A stretch of DNA of 41,612 nt, from contig JAKCWW010000521.1 of NCBI GenBank assembly GCA_026260175.1, forward strand, positions 58,383 through 99,994. Direction: 5' to 3'. Source of the stretch: Reticulitermes lucifugus (Eukaryota; Arthropoda; Insecta; Blattodea; Rhinotermitidae). Positions 12,401-26,035 of the stretch are shown piece by piece (positions within the stretch are counted from its first letter, which is position 1; each line of letters starts with the position of its first letter). The position numbers and the translations under genes were made by a program. The notes under the pieces are model-generated. The model ran no database searches and was not told the origin of the DNA. It saw only the letters and a program-made list of their open reading frames with translations.

Positions 12401-15318
12401 ACACACACAGCATGTGTTCATCCTTCAAGAATGTGAAAAGTAACACAGATGCAAGTAGTTATCATGGCTGCAGAGAGGTTAGGAAATGTGTGCATAGTGT
12501 AGCAAACTTGGTGCATTCATTGTGGACCCATGCTCAAACATGCATCATCATATCCATTTTTCATCTTTACCATTATCTTGTACCATGGACACTTATCATT
12601 TTCACCCCCCCCCCTAGTTTCACACAACATTTAATGTTGTTTGCTGTATATTCCAGTTACTCATTTTTTGATGAGAGAGAAACACACACCACTTATTTCT
12701 GACACAGCTGATGCTAGTGTAAAATGGCAGCCTGTGCCAATTCATTACTTGCACAAACATGGTTTTGACATGATATGCTGCTTGGTAAAATCATTTTGGG
12801 AATTTCATGACAGCAATTTATATTTGTGCAACCAACATTGTTTGTTTTATTCACCATATGTACCACTACAGATATTCATTGCAGCTGTGATACTGCATTG
12901 TCTTCATCTTAGCAAACTGCATGTAACATACAGTCTCACGTATGCTGTTTCCATGTTAATTTGCGTTGTATTTTTCTGTATTTTGGTGTTATAACATTGC
13001 CCTGTACATCAGTATATGGAATTGAAACAGAATTCTGTGATGATGAAGCAACGAAAATTTGTTATGCTATGACATCACCTGAGAAGATAAAGATTCTGCT
13101 CATGTTTCTGCTGGACCACTGACATATGCTTCCATTATGATGGAGTTTGATGCAAAACTTTGTGCTGATGGCTAATTTTAGTACCTAATAATCTGTTGAT
13201 TCCTTTTCCATTGATATTTTACTTTGAAGCTTAAGTTTCTTATGATACTTTATAGTAGTGCACAGTTTTGTCATAAGTAAAAATCATTATATTTGTCAGT
13301 ACATATGAATTTATTGTTCATTTACTTTGGCTTTCCACAGTTGTGTTCCTGTGTCTCCCTTAATCCCAGACAGTGTAAGTTCTGTCTCATGCAGATACAT
13401 TGAACATGATGCATTTGAGGGTCATATCCTCCACACTGGATGAGGTTTACTATATACTGCTCAGACTTGGAAAATATTACAAGTATGATGCAGGTCTGTA
13501 AAGGCAGTACTTTTGAACCATGGGGTACATGAGATGTATTTCATACACTGTCAGGCAAAGACAAAAAGAACTTAAACATCTTCACAATTTTCTTTTGTGC
13601 AGCTGTTTCTGTGCATTGGATATGTCCACACTGAGGGGCGTATGTGAATTTCTATTCTGATACCATTGGGTATATCACCTGAGTGAAAAGGTTCAGAAAT
13701 GCTGGCTTAAGGTGCAGACAGGTTTAATATTGTTGTAAATAATTTTTTCACCAAATTTACAAGACATTTCTTTTGTATATGAACTTTACTTTGCCCTCCT
13801 CCCAAAAAATCTGTTATGAAATAGAATATAGTGCTTATTAATACAGTGATTGGGGGACATAGTCATAGACCAAAAAAGTGCAACTATCATTCTACAGAAT
13901 TTTGCAGGTTACTTCATGAATCTCTCAGTAACACTTTCGGCTCATTATTCCTGAGTCACCTTAATGAATATTAGTTTTACTGATGCTGACAGCTGGGTTC
14001 CCATGCACAGTTGTGGATTCTGATATGTGCTGGGTGTCATGACCATCTTTTTTCCCTTATCAAGTAAGGAATGAACTTCAGTTCTGCACCTAAGTTGTTT
14101 TAATGGATGAAAGAAATAATCACCATTCTGGTTCAGAATATCAGACTGCATGTAAGTTCATTTTAATAATTTTATTTTTCTGACTGAAATCCATCCAGAT
14201 GTGAAGTTCAAAACAGCCAGTGTTCTTTTCTTTTTATATTCATTTATTATGTAGAATTTAAAATTCTTTTCTTTCTGTCCTAGTATATGGTGTGGCCAGT
14301 AACTTAACTGCTCCAGACACATTTGGCAACCTTTTGGTACCTTAAGACTTTAGTATCCGTTTGCCAAAGTATATGGTATCATACCCCATCATTGAGATCC
14401 TCTCACATTTTTCCCTGTTGTAATTGATTTAGCCTCAGTCAGATCTGTTAGTTTGGTGCTGAGGTCCTGTCAGCAATGTTTAAGTGTGGTTGTGCCATTA
14501 TGTGCTGCATTTTAAGGAAACCCTATTTTGTTTCTCCCTCTCAGCTTTGCTGTATTTCTTTTAATAATCATGATAATATGCACAGTTACAGAGGATAATG
14601 GATTATTGCTTTCTGAACAGCTATTGCTGACATTTGAGGTTGTCACATTCATGAGTGAAGATAACTTCTGGGATGTGACCATAGTTTGGTACCAATATTT
14701 CAGGGGGACTTGCTATTTCCTTCATCATGGCTGATTAATTAGCTACCCAGATGGAGGCAGCATGGTCCTCAGAAATGTTGGCACATGTCTAGTGGACTAC
14801 ATGGCAGCACATCTCAGAAGACAGGTATCTTCGTATTCCTTTTTGATTTAACAGAGAAATTACAGTGTTTTGTTTGCCATACATGTTGCTTACAGCTTTC
14901 AGTTTAGTTTTTTACGTTAAGCTTAATGCTGCTTGGCCATGACATGATGAATACTATTATTATGTGGCAAGTCTCGACTATCAATAAAGTCTAGAAGAGT
15001 GGTATTTGAGTTACGGGGAAATTGTGCATAGATTTGATTGAATAAATGTGATTCCTTGAAATGATGTCAGGAGTCATTGATTGTAGAGTGATGGTCTATC
15101 TAGGCCATGCAAGCAACACTTTATGCCAGTCACTGTGCTAGTAAATGTGTCGTGACAAAACTGTGACTTAACATACCTTGAGCCATTGATGTAGAAGTGG
15201 TTTCATATTGAGGATGTTTTGTGTCAGTACAGCAGCAGTAATGCTTGACTTGACTGTTAAATGCAAATTATAATTTGTATTTATTACAGTGTAATTAATT
15301 GAATTTCGCCACAGGTGA

Positions 15319-15561
15319 TTAACCTTTACTACCTACATTCAGGTATGTGAACGCACATAAAAGAACACCCCCTAGAAATTCATTATTTATATTTAGGCAA
15401 CAAGGATATTTACCGCATTTTTAAGACATGCTACATAATCTGTTTTATTTTCCACAAAATACCACTTGTTTCATAATTTTATCTTTTTCTCTTAAAATAA
15501 TCATGCTTTTCATAAAGCATGCACTAAAATTTAAATACAAAGCCGGTTGTTTAAAGGTTAA
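15319..15561. mobile_element. piggyBac-like MITE, copy 1
   Basis: A 243 bp non-coding element lies between two TTAA sites. Its ends read TTAACCTTTACTACC and GGTTGTTTAAAGGTTAA, giving short terminal inverted repeats starting CCTTT. The TTAA target and CC-start are typical of piggyBac-type elements. The interior shares long stretches with 35935-36247, including CATTTTTAAGACATGCT and ACTAAAATTTAAATAC. It contains a small hairpin ATGCTTTTCATAAAGCAT. Confidence 0.65.
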
Positions 15562-18500
15562 ATTAACATGTGAGTAAATGAAGTGATCCAGTAGTAAATG
15601 CAGTGCACCAACTAGTGGTGTGTGTAATGGATTACTGCAAGTCATTTGGTGTTATGTTTGTTCATCTTAGTTTTTAGACTTAGTAACACAAGATCATGTT
15701 TTATATATTTTTAGGATTTGTTGCATGTTGAATTGATGTGACTTTTATTTGTGGTAGTTGCATATTGTTGAGTTGTCAGAGAAATAAGCATGAATTTACG
15801 CAGAACTTATTTAAGTAACGGTAATGAAATTGTGTTTTACCCAACTCGTCTGTTTGTATATTCATTTTAAAATGTTTGAGGGGGTGCATGACACCCTAAA
15901 AGATAACAGAAAATGTATAGGAGGATCACAGTATCATGCCACTGATGTATATAAGTTTTACATTGAATATAAAGGTCCAGGATGCATGTACCATTGAGGT
16001 ACTGGATGTATCATGTTATACTTGATGGTATGTAATGATACACAAGTACAGTAGTCCCCCCCCCCCATTTTTTATCCATTGACAGTTCTTAAGTGCATAT
16101 GAAAGGGGGATTAAGTCAGTTGTTACAGAGTGTTATATTCATAGCCACATACTTTAAAAGAGGGCACAGAAATCTCCAGACTGGTTATAAGAAAGCTGCT
16201 ATCACATGCTTTCTGAATTAATTTACAGTATGGGGATTTGGAGTTTGTGCATGGGAAAGGTGTGTATCTAATAAAAATATTGGAACAGACTTACTGCCCT
16301 TTTCACATTAGCCAACAAATTAGAAATTTGGAAATGCAGCATTTCCTGAATAAGAGATTTTTTTAAGGGACCAGTGAAAAATGAGTTCTTAGAGTGGGAG
16401 AGTGTGTAACTTGGATACACTTTTGTTTTTATCCCAAGCAATTATTTCATAATATTTCAATTTTAAATATCACAGATGTATAGTATCAGGTCAGTGTGGA
16501 GTTGCATTTCTCTAGTGCTAAAGAAAAATTCATAAGAAAAAATATAATAGACCACCTAAAAATACAAGCCCAGTTATTTATTGATGTAGGTGCACTTTAT
16601 TCTGCATGTACCTCACTTCTGTCCTCCACTTCAGGGCTGCAATTTCACAGGCCTTCAGTTGTCATTAAGCCACAGCATATCATCTACTGCAGTTAAATCT
16701 TGTAAACTACACTTGAAGTTCAATAACCTTGCTGCAGCATCTCTGATAGACCTTCTTTTAGTAAAAAATGAATAATGCATTGTGGAAATGGGAATGAACA
16801 GTCAGTAGGTCATACACAAGCAATGAATTGATCCGCAGTCAATTGGAGACTGTGGTGCAGTTCAGCTATCAAGAAATGTGTTTCATAAAACCTTTTAAAC
16901 ATACTGAATGTCACATTTTTGTATAAGAGTCCACAAAATGGGCTTGTACAACAGGAAAAATTATTTTACACCAGAAGTTTATATGTGAGAAAATATAACA
17001 TTATTCTTATGGGAGTTTTGGTGGGAGTTCTGAAATCCTGACTGTTTTCATGGGAAACTTTATGTCTGGGAACTTCTTATGCAGGAAACACTGTGTAAGT
17101 CCATTTTGCTATGTTGACTGAAGATTGAGTGTCCACATCATTGTATATGAACATTTCCAAAAAATCTTTTTTTCCAGTCAGGGATTGATACAGTTATATG
17201 TTTTCCTTATAATTTAAGTTCAGTATATTATTAACATTATGTTACCAGAATGGTGATCAGAATGATGATAGCCTCACATGTTTACAGTGAGAATTATAAG
17301 TTCTTGTCATAGGGGGTGTGCGCATAATGCGTGCATACAGGTGTTCCATGTTGTAGGGGCCAGGCTTAGGGGCATGTTCTACACGTCCTTTCTAGCAAAA
17401 TACATAGAATAAAGTGTATTTTGTTTTGATGCATTATTGAAGTGAGTCCTATTGAAGTGATCTGATGCCACTGTAACTTCAGTTCCTGCTTGTACACTGT
17501 CATGTTTTAGTGTGTGTGTTGTGTTGCAGTATATTGGGGTGGTCAGAGTGCCTAGCATGTTTACAAATCAAGAATATGCCAAACTGCACTTCATGTACGA
17601 TTTCTGTAATGGAAATGGTAGAGCTGCTGTGGTCAAATAACCAGCAACAGTATCCATTTTGCAGAATTTCACATCACATAATGTTTGAGAACATAAAACA
17701 ACTCTGAGGGAGATTTTCTCCATCCTGTGAGCAAATGCAGTGTCACCACAATTAGCAAAATGCATACAGTGTGGTAATGTGCATTTTGAACACATTTTGC
17801 AATAACCTTGAAACTTAAATGTTGTTTTAAACATTTCAAATTATGATTACATAGGTGAGCATAAAAACAGTTTTTTTGTTAAGTGCTACACTAAGCTAGT
17901 GCATAACTCAAATCATTGTGTCCAAATTAACTGTAGTTTATTAGAGGTTTTTGCTCTAAATTGCGTGTAAAACATGCTCCTGAAGCTGAGCTGCTACATT
18001 ACAATACACTGTGTATAAGTACATAGTGCTAGCAAGGGAGATTGGAGGTTTACAATACTCGAGCTGATTGTGAAGTGAGTGTCCAGATCAGAATATGTTT
18101 CAGTATAATGTTATTGATTCAGTATGATTGTGTTGAATTGCATACCAGCCATAAATTCTGTCAGCAACTTTAAACAGGTTTCTGTAAGTATAGTTTAAGA
18201 AAGTTTCATTGTATACTGATGGTCTAAAACATTGTGTATTTTGATTTTGCCTTTTAAAGCCAAGTGTTTAACAGAGTTCTACTGTATGAGTTGTGTTGGT
18301 ATTTCGATTTAAGAAAGCGTCTTTTTCAAACAGTACATAAACTGCAGGATTTTCAGTTTCACATGACACATAAAGTAAGGTGAGCAAATGGAATATTTTT
18401 CCTGAAGTAAGAAAGTAACAATGTTTGGAATGAGCTACAGTGTCAGGTATGCTCATCATGTACAATTCTGCCAGTGTATGCTGTTACAACATGGGCAGAC

Positions 18501-19462
18501 AAAACACTTTAACCAGTCACTTGTATGGTTTTGTTCAAAATTTATGTAGTTACCACATTTCTCCCATTTCCAGTAGTTACTGGGATTATTGTTCTGTCAA
18601 CACAGACCAGGCCTGAGAATAACGGATTTCAATATTTCTCTCCCTGGACAAACACACCGCTGGTGATTGTCCTTGTCTTGCATACTGTGGAGACCATTTT
18701 GGTGATTTTGCCACTAAATGGCAGGGATGTACTGTAAGCATTCACACATGATTTATATTCAGAAATGGACATCTAAAAAATGTCCAGTTCATAGGAACAG
18801 TACTACACCAGCCCACACAGTCGGGAATGTGTTTCCACTTAACGAGATGAAGAAGTAAGCAAATGAATATAGCATAATGCAGTGAAGTTGCTGTGCACTC
18901 TTACAATTCAATCTGTAGTTTTACAGTGTTCCCTTTGTATACTGTAGTTTCAGTCAGAGTGGTTTGTCTTTTCCACCACGAAGATGAAGGCCCAGTCGGC
19001 CCCCCACTTCGGCCAGCAAGAAATGTCGCTCTTAGAGGGGTGTACATGATTGTATATGTAGTGCTCTTCATATATTTTCCTGGTGATATTTATAATCGGT
19101 ATATTTAGGGAGCACTGCTGAAATACAGTTTTGGATTAATGACATATGTTAAAGCTTACCTGTGTAATAATTTTGCACATTGACATTAGCACTCTTTTAA
19201 TTACCATGTGGGACAGTAACATATTTTAGTGTTGCGAAGATCATGCCAGATTTAGTGCAGTGTTTGGTTTGTAGTTTAAGGAAACAAAAAGGATCGTGTT
19301 GATTCATAGACAAGTGTGGAATAAAATTCTTGTATTTGTATTGAGTAATTGAATTTTCTTTCACATGTTCTTTCTTTGGCCTAAGATTACTGCATATCAT
19401 GTTTAAGTTCTGATTATCCCTAACAGACGGCTGTAGAAGGGCAAATAATAATGAGGATCATA

Positions 19463-20333
19463 CAAGGTGTCGCAAGTTCCCAGAATGCCAACACAGTTGT
19501 CGCGTCAATCAGTGAGTGAGCAGTATATAAACAGCCATGTATGGTGAGATGTCTGTAGTTGGGTATCATTGCTGTAGCAAATAAGGCAGCACTATGTGAA
19601 GCACTGGAGGGGTTTGTACTAATACAGATGCAAATGGTAGGTGGTTGGAACAATGCGTTAACATAAAGTTTTGTGCAGAGTTAAGAAAAACTCTGCAGAT
19701 GTTAACTGAGACTTATGGTATATATGCTATGAAAAGCCAGAATGTGCAGTCAAACACAGCATAACCAAGACCAAAAGGCATGCATGTCACAAGTCCAAGT
19801 GGAGACTGTTTTTTTTTTTAAATCCTAAGGTCAGTGTTCACTTTGAGTTTTTTAGACAAGGTCAAACAGTGAATCTGTATCGTCATTGGATATATTGGCA
19901 AGGTTGTGTGAGGCTTTTCATCAGAGACGACCTGCACTTTTGCCTGATGCTTGAAGCATGACAGTGTCCTGCTTATGATGCTCTCGCTGTCCAGGAGTAT
20001 TTTTTTATTTTTGCCAAAAAGAAAATGAAATTGGGCCATCCACATTGTTTACCAGATTTGGTTGTATGCAAATTTTGGTTGTTCCCAAAACTGAACACCA
20101 TGTTGAAGGGCCATAGGTTATTAGATGCTGTTGAAATTCAGGGACATGTGGCAACCATCCTGAAGAGCATTGCAGGAGAGGGGTGCCTGCAATATTTTGA
20201 ACACTGGAAATACTGACTTGTTAAAGTATACTTTTGTACAAGTAGATTACTACAAAGGTGAGTGGAACTGCTAGTGTGTAATTGCATACAGCTTTTATTG
20301 GGAGCATTCTGGGAACTTAATTATGACACCTTG
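19463..20333 (+). pseudogene. Mariner transposon with internally deleted, frameshifted transposase
   Basis: An 871 bp element has terminal inverted repeats (CAAGGTGTC...AAGTTCCCAGAATG at the left, CATTCTGGGAACTT...GACACCTTG at the right) and flanking TA. Inside, transposase pieces occur in the right order: an N-terminal segment EQCVNIKFCAELRKT with TLQMLTETYG near 19648-19720; then KSKWRL and FFRQGQTVN near 19780-19880; then HDSV, ALAVQEY, and HPHCLPDLVVCKFWLFPKLN with a closing CLQYFEHWKY near 19950-20210. In intact mariners (about 1.3 kb) these flank the DD34D catalytic core. Here roughly 0.4 kb between the N-terminal and central parts is missing, and several frameshifts are present, so it cannot be active. 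Confidence 0.85.
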
Positions 20334-20898
20334 TATAATTTGTGCTCAGTACTGAAAAATAATAGGATTTTCAACTGAAGGAGGTTAAGATGGGTGTGGC
20401 ATGTTGTGTGCATGTGCGATGTGAGATATATGCAGATTTTGGTTAGCGAAACCCAGTGGACAGAACATCATAGATTGAATCTTGCAAGAAAAGTTCGAAG
20501 AGTCGACTGAATTAATTTGGCTCAGAATGGGGACCAGTTGTAGGTGCTTGTGAACATGGCAGTAAACCTTTGGATTCCATAAAAGTTGAAATTTCTTAAC
20601 CAGCTGATTGATTGTTAACTTAATGAACTTTCTTTTGTGGAGTTAGCATATCCAGGACATCTCCTATAATGTGTAGGCAATGGGTGTCTACTACTGTCTG
20701 ATCCACTTACTATTCGCAGTGGGCGAAGAACGTAAGGGGCTTTATCCCCATTTTTATGGCATTTGTGTACAGTCTGCCGTGAAGGAAATCAGAAACGTCT
20801 GAAATTGAATGCTTTGGTTGAGGTTCTTGTGTAAACCAGTTATGTAAATGCAGTAGATAGCAATACATATAAAATTAGAATTGCCAAAATTTATCTCA

Positions 20899-20974
20899 TA
20901 CTGAGGTTAAGAATGCCTGGAACTGTGTCTTCCCTCTGTGCCTTTGTGGCATGCATGGGGACATCTTTACCTTC
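20899..20974 (+). mobile_element. SINE 3' fragment (same family as 24395-24660)
   Basis: The segment ACTGAGGTTAAGAATG...GGCATGCATGGGGACA matches the 3' portion of the SINE copies listed below (GAGGTTAAGAATGAGTGGAGC...CATGTACAGGGACAACTT). The tRNA-like head is absent, so the fragment is truncated. Confidence 0.55.
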
Positions 20975-22299
20975 ATGTTCAAGGACTAGAAAATAAATTG
21001 TGCTGGAAGTAGACATATGAAGCTGAATGTGTGGGCATGTCATGCAGTCACATTGATAAAGTACACATGAGTTTAAGTTCAAAGGACATTTGAACAACTG
21101 AACACCATGAAAACCTAAAATCTTTTGGATTTAAGTAATTTTTTGAAGTCTTGTGAGAATGAAATACATATAAAATGTCTTGGATTAGCCATGTTTTTTA
21201 ATATTTGTGTGTCATTTCCCATTCTGTAGTCTGGGTAAGGAAGTTAATCATATCAGGTGTTTAAAAATGTTAAGTAAGAATAAGTAAGGGATAGGTTTAG
21301 CAAGTGCTGTACAATTTTGCCAGTTTTGTATAATCAATTCATTTTAATGTCTTGAGTATGGTGATTTAAATGCTGTGTTGCATTACTTTGATTTAAAACA
21401 TCTGTTTTGGTTATTCTGAGTTTATGAAACAAATCAGATGAAAAGACACCAGCTACTGTTTCCAAATGCCTGTTATCAGTCCTTATAAAAACTACACTTC
21501 ATGTAATTTATCAGTAATCGCCTGTTATTCGTGTTAGGTCAGTTAGGTAAATGGAGATGCAGGATCACACAGTTTTGCAGTGTGCAGGGGGTGTGTCCTG
21601 TGTTACCTTCTGGCTTATTTGGAAGGTGTGCAGTCCAAATCTTGGCCAAGGTATTGTCTATCCTGACAGGGTTTTTTTTTTGGTATTCCTCAGTCCCTCC
21701 AGATCTCTAAAAGGGCCACTACTGCTTTTGTGTTCAACCTCTCAGATTTATTAGTCACTCACCCTACCATTTGACACTAGCCTGAGATGCTGACTGCATT
21801 GTTAAGTAATAAATGACCATGCTTTTCTCAATGTGTCCAAAATAAATTCTGTTTTAGAATTAATTACGTTAGTATTCGCTTAAATTCTTAACAGTGTACT
21901 CTTATTGTGGACACTTCTGCTTCTGACATCATAAAGATTAAAGTGTTAATGGTGTCAGTTTTCGGGGCACATTTATCAAGTAGATATGAGAAAGTGGCTA
22001 GGAGAGCAATTCAGGCACTGATGTTTTTTCTCTGCAATATGCACGTGTGAACCTGGATTTTCATCTTGTGAGTTTAATGGGGACAAAAAGTTATCAAAAG
22101 TTGCATGTGAAACCTGACATAAAATTAAAACTTTTTACAAAAACGGCCATTGATGACTTTGTCATGGGAAATGGGCACATTCATCTCAGTAACTATTATT
22201 TAATGTATGTAAAGTATGGGGGTGGGTGTTAAACATATAGTGTTTTTAGGTGTGTTTGCATAATCGTGAAAGAGCCTATTAGCTTCTTCATGTCCATCC

Positions 22300-22680
22300 G
22301 CCTGCATGTTTCAGTGTGGCTCCCGCCAGAAGGATTTCCGTGAAATTCGATACTGGGGAATTTTATGAACATCTGTTGAGAGACTCCAGATTTGGTTGAA
22401 ATCAGACAAAAATTTCAGGGACTTCATATGAAGACAAGTGCATTTTATTCTTGTTGGCAACATAAATTTGCCATAAAAGCATATTTTGCAGCACCTATTT
22501 TTATATTGTTGACAGTGACGTGTACCTCAACAATACACAACACAGTGTTGCATTTCCGTTGCAACAGCAGTTACATAAACGCACCACATTGTTATGTTAT
22601 ATGTACATTGCGTATCTTGTTATATTTGGTCCACATTCTGCTGTTTCGTAGTTCCAAACACAGTTTTATAATGGGGTCCT
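22300..22680 (+). repeat. Possible interspersed repeat, unclassified
   Basis: A broken reading frame here includes DFREIRYWGI and FILLTVTCTSTIHNT. I recall similar conceptual peptides from repeats in other insect genomes, but cannot name the family. There are no visible terminal repeats. Treat as tentative. Confidence 0.25.
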
Positions 22681-24394
22681 ACATATGATTGAGTTTATAG
22701 ATTCTGTGACCAGAAACATTTGTAAACCATACTTTAGCATATGGATGATAATCTTCCTTACTGCGCTGATCTGAATACCACCCCCCCTGTTGAAATTCTG
22801 GTGTTCGATTTTAGTGACTATGCAACTTAATGTAGTGGTGGTGTTTCACTACCACCATCATGTTTTTATAGTAATTATGTGAATTCTAGTTGATAAAGCA
22901 AGCTCTGGTTCTTTTTTTGTGTGCACTGTTCTGCAGTGTAGATGACCCTGCATTCATATAAAATTTTATGTATTTGGGAGTTGATTGCCCTTGGTGCAGC
23001 TGAGAAAGGTATGTGTCTAATTGGTGGGAGATGTAAATGTGCTGTTCCAGTATTGTCCCAGTACATTTAGAATCTGGACGTGCAGCTGAAAGAAAAAGCT
23101 TGCGGGTTGTATTTTTCTTGTTGTTGTACAGTCTTCTAGGGTGCAATGCTCCTCAGCTCTGGGAGAATACCCTTTCTCTCTCAGCTCCAAGATGCATTGG
23201 TTGAGTTTGAGAGGCTAGTACTGTTTAGAAATAGTTTGTGGCATGTGTTTGGAAAAAATATGATCAGACTTATGAGCCAGGTTATGATCAGTATGTGTCG
23301 GCTTCCCGATGAACTCTGGGAATCATCATCTGGGTTGTGTTTACGTATGCAGGAATCTCGCAGGAAGAATTGAAATTACGAGGATATGCTAGTTCAGTTT
23401 GGCTTGGGCCAAAGAAGCACTGTAATAAGAGGATGCATTGTGTGACAGCAGTTTAAACATTACTCACAGAACTGATTGAATGAAGTTGCATTCATTTTTG
23501 GGCGAAGATGCGGTGCCTTGTAATCAGTCATTAGATAACTTTGTTTCCAGAGAAGCAGTTTGGTTGTAAATGTGGAACCGCAAGTCATTGCTGTTGGGAA
23601 GTTTGGTTTGGTGGTGCGCAAAACTAAACAGATATCCTATTCAGTGGCCAGAAGGGAGTCAGAAATGTTGTGGAAAGTGGATATTGGAATATATGTAATG
23701 AAGATTTCTTATATCAGCTTCTCTACTTCTAGTGATTACATACAATGATTTCTGTCAGAAAGTGTGTTAGAAGGTCTTAACAGACCGAGGTAACACATTC
23801 ACAAACAGTGTTTGCCATTGTTAGTGTAGTGTTTTGAAGTTCCATAAAGTTTGTATTGCGATTTGACCATAGCAGTTTCTGCTATACTTAAAGGTAAGTT
23901 GCAAGATGCACAGGGTTGAAGAACAGTTTGCTCTTAGAGGCATTGGTACATGATGGTTTGAAAGTGGAAATGCCACACTGCAAACAGATTATTCTGAGTG
24001 TGATCTTTGTACTGCTAGTGACCTGGCATATTGTGTTGTAGTATGTCCTAAATTTACACAGTGAAAATTGTTTTGTGTCAGATAGACCTTCAAGGTTAAC
24101 CATGTGTAGCATTGATCAGCCTTGTGTTAAGCACATGCAGGAATTTTTTCCTTGGATTACAAATGTGTCGTTTGTGGCATGTGAAGAATGGATTTTATGT
24201 AATGTACACAATTAGAACTGACAACAGGTTGAACATGTTGCCTTAGGTTGGTTCTAAAATTTCAAAATAATTACAGTGAGTTCCATTTAAAAAAAAAGCT
24301 TTCATTTAAGAGTACAAAAGTTTGATTTCATTTCATACACACACTATTTTTATATTGCATTATATTTCTGACATCTGTACATGTTTTTACCAAG

Positions 24395-24660
24395 GAGCCG
24401 GGGTAGCATAGTTGGTACAGTGACTAGGCTATGGTCTGGGGTTTGAATCCTGTGAGGGGCATGAGATATTTTCTTTTTTATGGCCCACTGAGCCTCTTAT
24501 TCATTGGGTGCCAATTTTCTTTCTCGGGGGTAGAGCAGCCAGGATGCAGTGTTGATTTGCATCCATCTACTCGTACTGCTGAGATTAGGAATGAGTGGAG
24601 CTGTGCCTCTGCCCCTGTATGTGCCTTCATGGTATGGACAGGGAAGAATTTACTCTGTCA
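24395..24660 (+). mobile_element. tRNA-derived SINE, copy A
   Basis: The head carries a polymerase III A-box-like string GGTAGCATAGTTGG and a B box GGTTTGAATCC spaced as in a tRNA. The body continues with a pyrimidine-rich TTTTCTTTTTTATGG, then CATTGGGTGCC and GATTAGGAATGAGTGGAGCTG, and ends in GACAGGGAAGAATTTACTCTG. The body order is shared with copies at 25301-25601, 25745-26035, 28238-28499 and 34322-34566. It is not a functional tRNA gene because the acceptor stem does not close. Confidence 0.75.
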
Positions 24661-24879
24661 CAGTATGGGGCTCATAAATCATTAGAATTTTTAAAATGGT
24701 AATAGAGCTCAGTAAATTATCAGTCACCATTAATGTGACATTTATAAGATGATTCTCGGTCTGTTGTCTTAACTTCAGGATGTTGTTCCTGATGTCATTC
24801 CCAGTCACAAATGTCACACACACACATCTGATTCGCAAGGGTTACGAATCACTTGAGTGCATAAAAGTAATAGGTCTTT

Positions 24880-25260
24880 GAGTACTTGCACAATGTTTTT
24901 ATTGCTGAGTTTGCAGCAGATTTTCAAAATGACCACTCCCAGCCTTCATGTATATCCTTGCACCTCTATGTAGCATAATCAGTTCAGTAGGATTGTCCTA
25001 CACACAGATCACAGTATCCAAAACATGATGGAGCAATTTATATTGCATTTTTACTTTTTGCTGGTACACCAGATGGTAGATGTTCTGTCACAAATAAGAA
25101 GTCCAGGGGTTTGAGGTCTGTAGATGTGGGTGACAAATGTTACGGACCACTTTGATCGTTACATAAACCAGGTAAGCGTTGATGGAGACACATTTTCATA
25201 AACATGCCCAGATGATGAGGCATGAAGTCATGAATCACCCTGCATAGCTGAAGAGTGCTA
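24880..25260 (-). pseudogene. Decayed DDE transposase C-terminus
   Basis: On the minus strand, fragments read STDLKPLDFLF followed by a C-terminal AGSGHFENLL and a stop. This resembles the SPDLTPLDFFLWG motif and the GGxHFExLL ending of an insect IS630/Tc1-type DDE transposase. A preceding LHQRLPGL...SGP string also fits that family. Frameshifts and stops separate the pieces. Terminal repeats were not identified. Assignment to superfamily is from motif memory only. Confidence 0.45.
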
Positions 25261-25300
25261 TCTTTGTAGTCAGTCATAAGAACTTAAAATCTCCACAATA

Positions 25301-25601
25301 TACAACAACAAAGTCATCTGTTGGCACAACATACAGACGTGTGTGGGAGTGGAGGTATAGCACCGCTTATTCTTTACTTTGGCACTAGGTGGGAGGTTTG
25401 GTGGTTAGCTTCATGCCCTAGCTGCTTTAACCCTGGGGAAGATTTCCTGTTGCCCATTGAATAGGAGTGTGTGTGGGCCTCACAGCCTATCTGGATACAT
25501 GGAGAAGAGAAAAATCTCTAACCCCATTTGGCAATTGGACCATGATTCCTCAGTTGTCCAGCCCACAGCCCAGTCACTATATCAACTGAACTGTCCCAGC
25601 T
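25301..25601 (-). mobile_element. tRNA-derived SINE, copy B (minus strand)
   Basis: Read on the minus strand, this begins AGCTGGGACAGTTCAGTTG, with the A-box region, then TAGTGACTGGGCTG, a degenerate B-box region, AGATTTTTCTCTTCTCC, CAATGGGCAAC, and TAAAGCAGCTAGGGCATGAAG. The order matches the other SINE copies. It sits directly beside the decayed transposase at 24880-25260. Confidence 0.7.
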
Positions 25602-25744
25602 ATTCACATGTGTCACTGGTTTATTATTTTAATCATTTGTTGTATGAAGCAGTTGAAAGGTAATTTACATGCATCACTTGCCTGTACCCTTTTCACACTA
25701 CAAAATTTGTGTTTTGATCCTGACTGAAACTAATAGTATGAAGT

Positions 25745-26035
25745 AGCTAGGATAGCTCAGTTGCTGTAGTGACTAAGCTGGATGATCTAGGGTTTGAATC
25801 CTGGCAACAAATTTTCTCTTCTCCAAAAACACCCAGACTGACTCTGGGACCCCACCTAGCGTTCTGTGCATTGGGTACTGGAGTCTTCTCTGTATGGATA
25901 GAGTGGCTTGAGTGTGAGGCTGACCACTTGCCTCCATCCACTGCCAAGCTTAAGAATAAGCAGATCTGTACCTCCATTCCCCTTATATGCCTTCATAGCA
26001 TGTACAGGGACAACTTTACCCTTTACCTTTCTCTT
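25745..26035 (+). mobile_element. tRNA-derived SINE, copy C
   Basis: The head reads AGCTAGGATAGCTCAGTTG and the B box is GGTTTGAATCC. The body contains TTTTCTCTTCTCCAAAA, CATTGGGTACTGGAG, GAGGCTGACCACTTGCCTCC, and ends CATGTACAGGGACAACTTT. It is the best preserved member of the family in the window. An antisense frame through it (with VVPVHAMKAY) is a shadow of the SINE and not a gene. Confidence 0.8.

Noticed and set aside
21551..21770. Possible further SINE with AGTCCAAATCTTGG as B box
   Set aside because: The body does not match the SINE family and no A box is convincing.
24395..24470. Possible tRNA gene
   Set aside because: A and B boxes are present but the acceptor stem does not close and the unit continues into a SINE body shared with four other copies.
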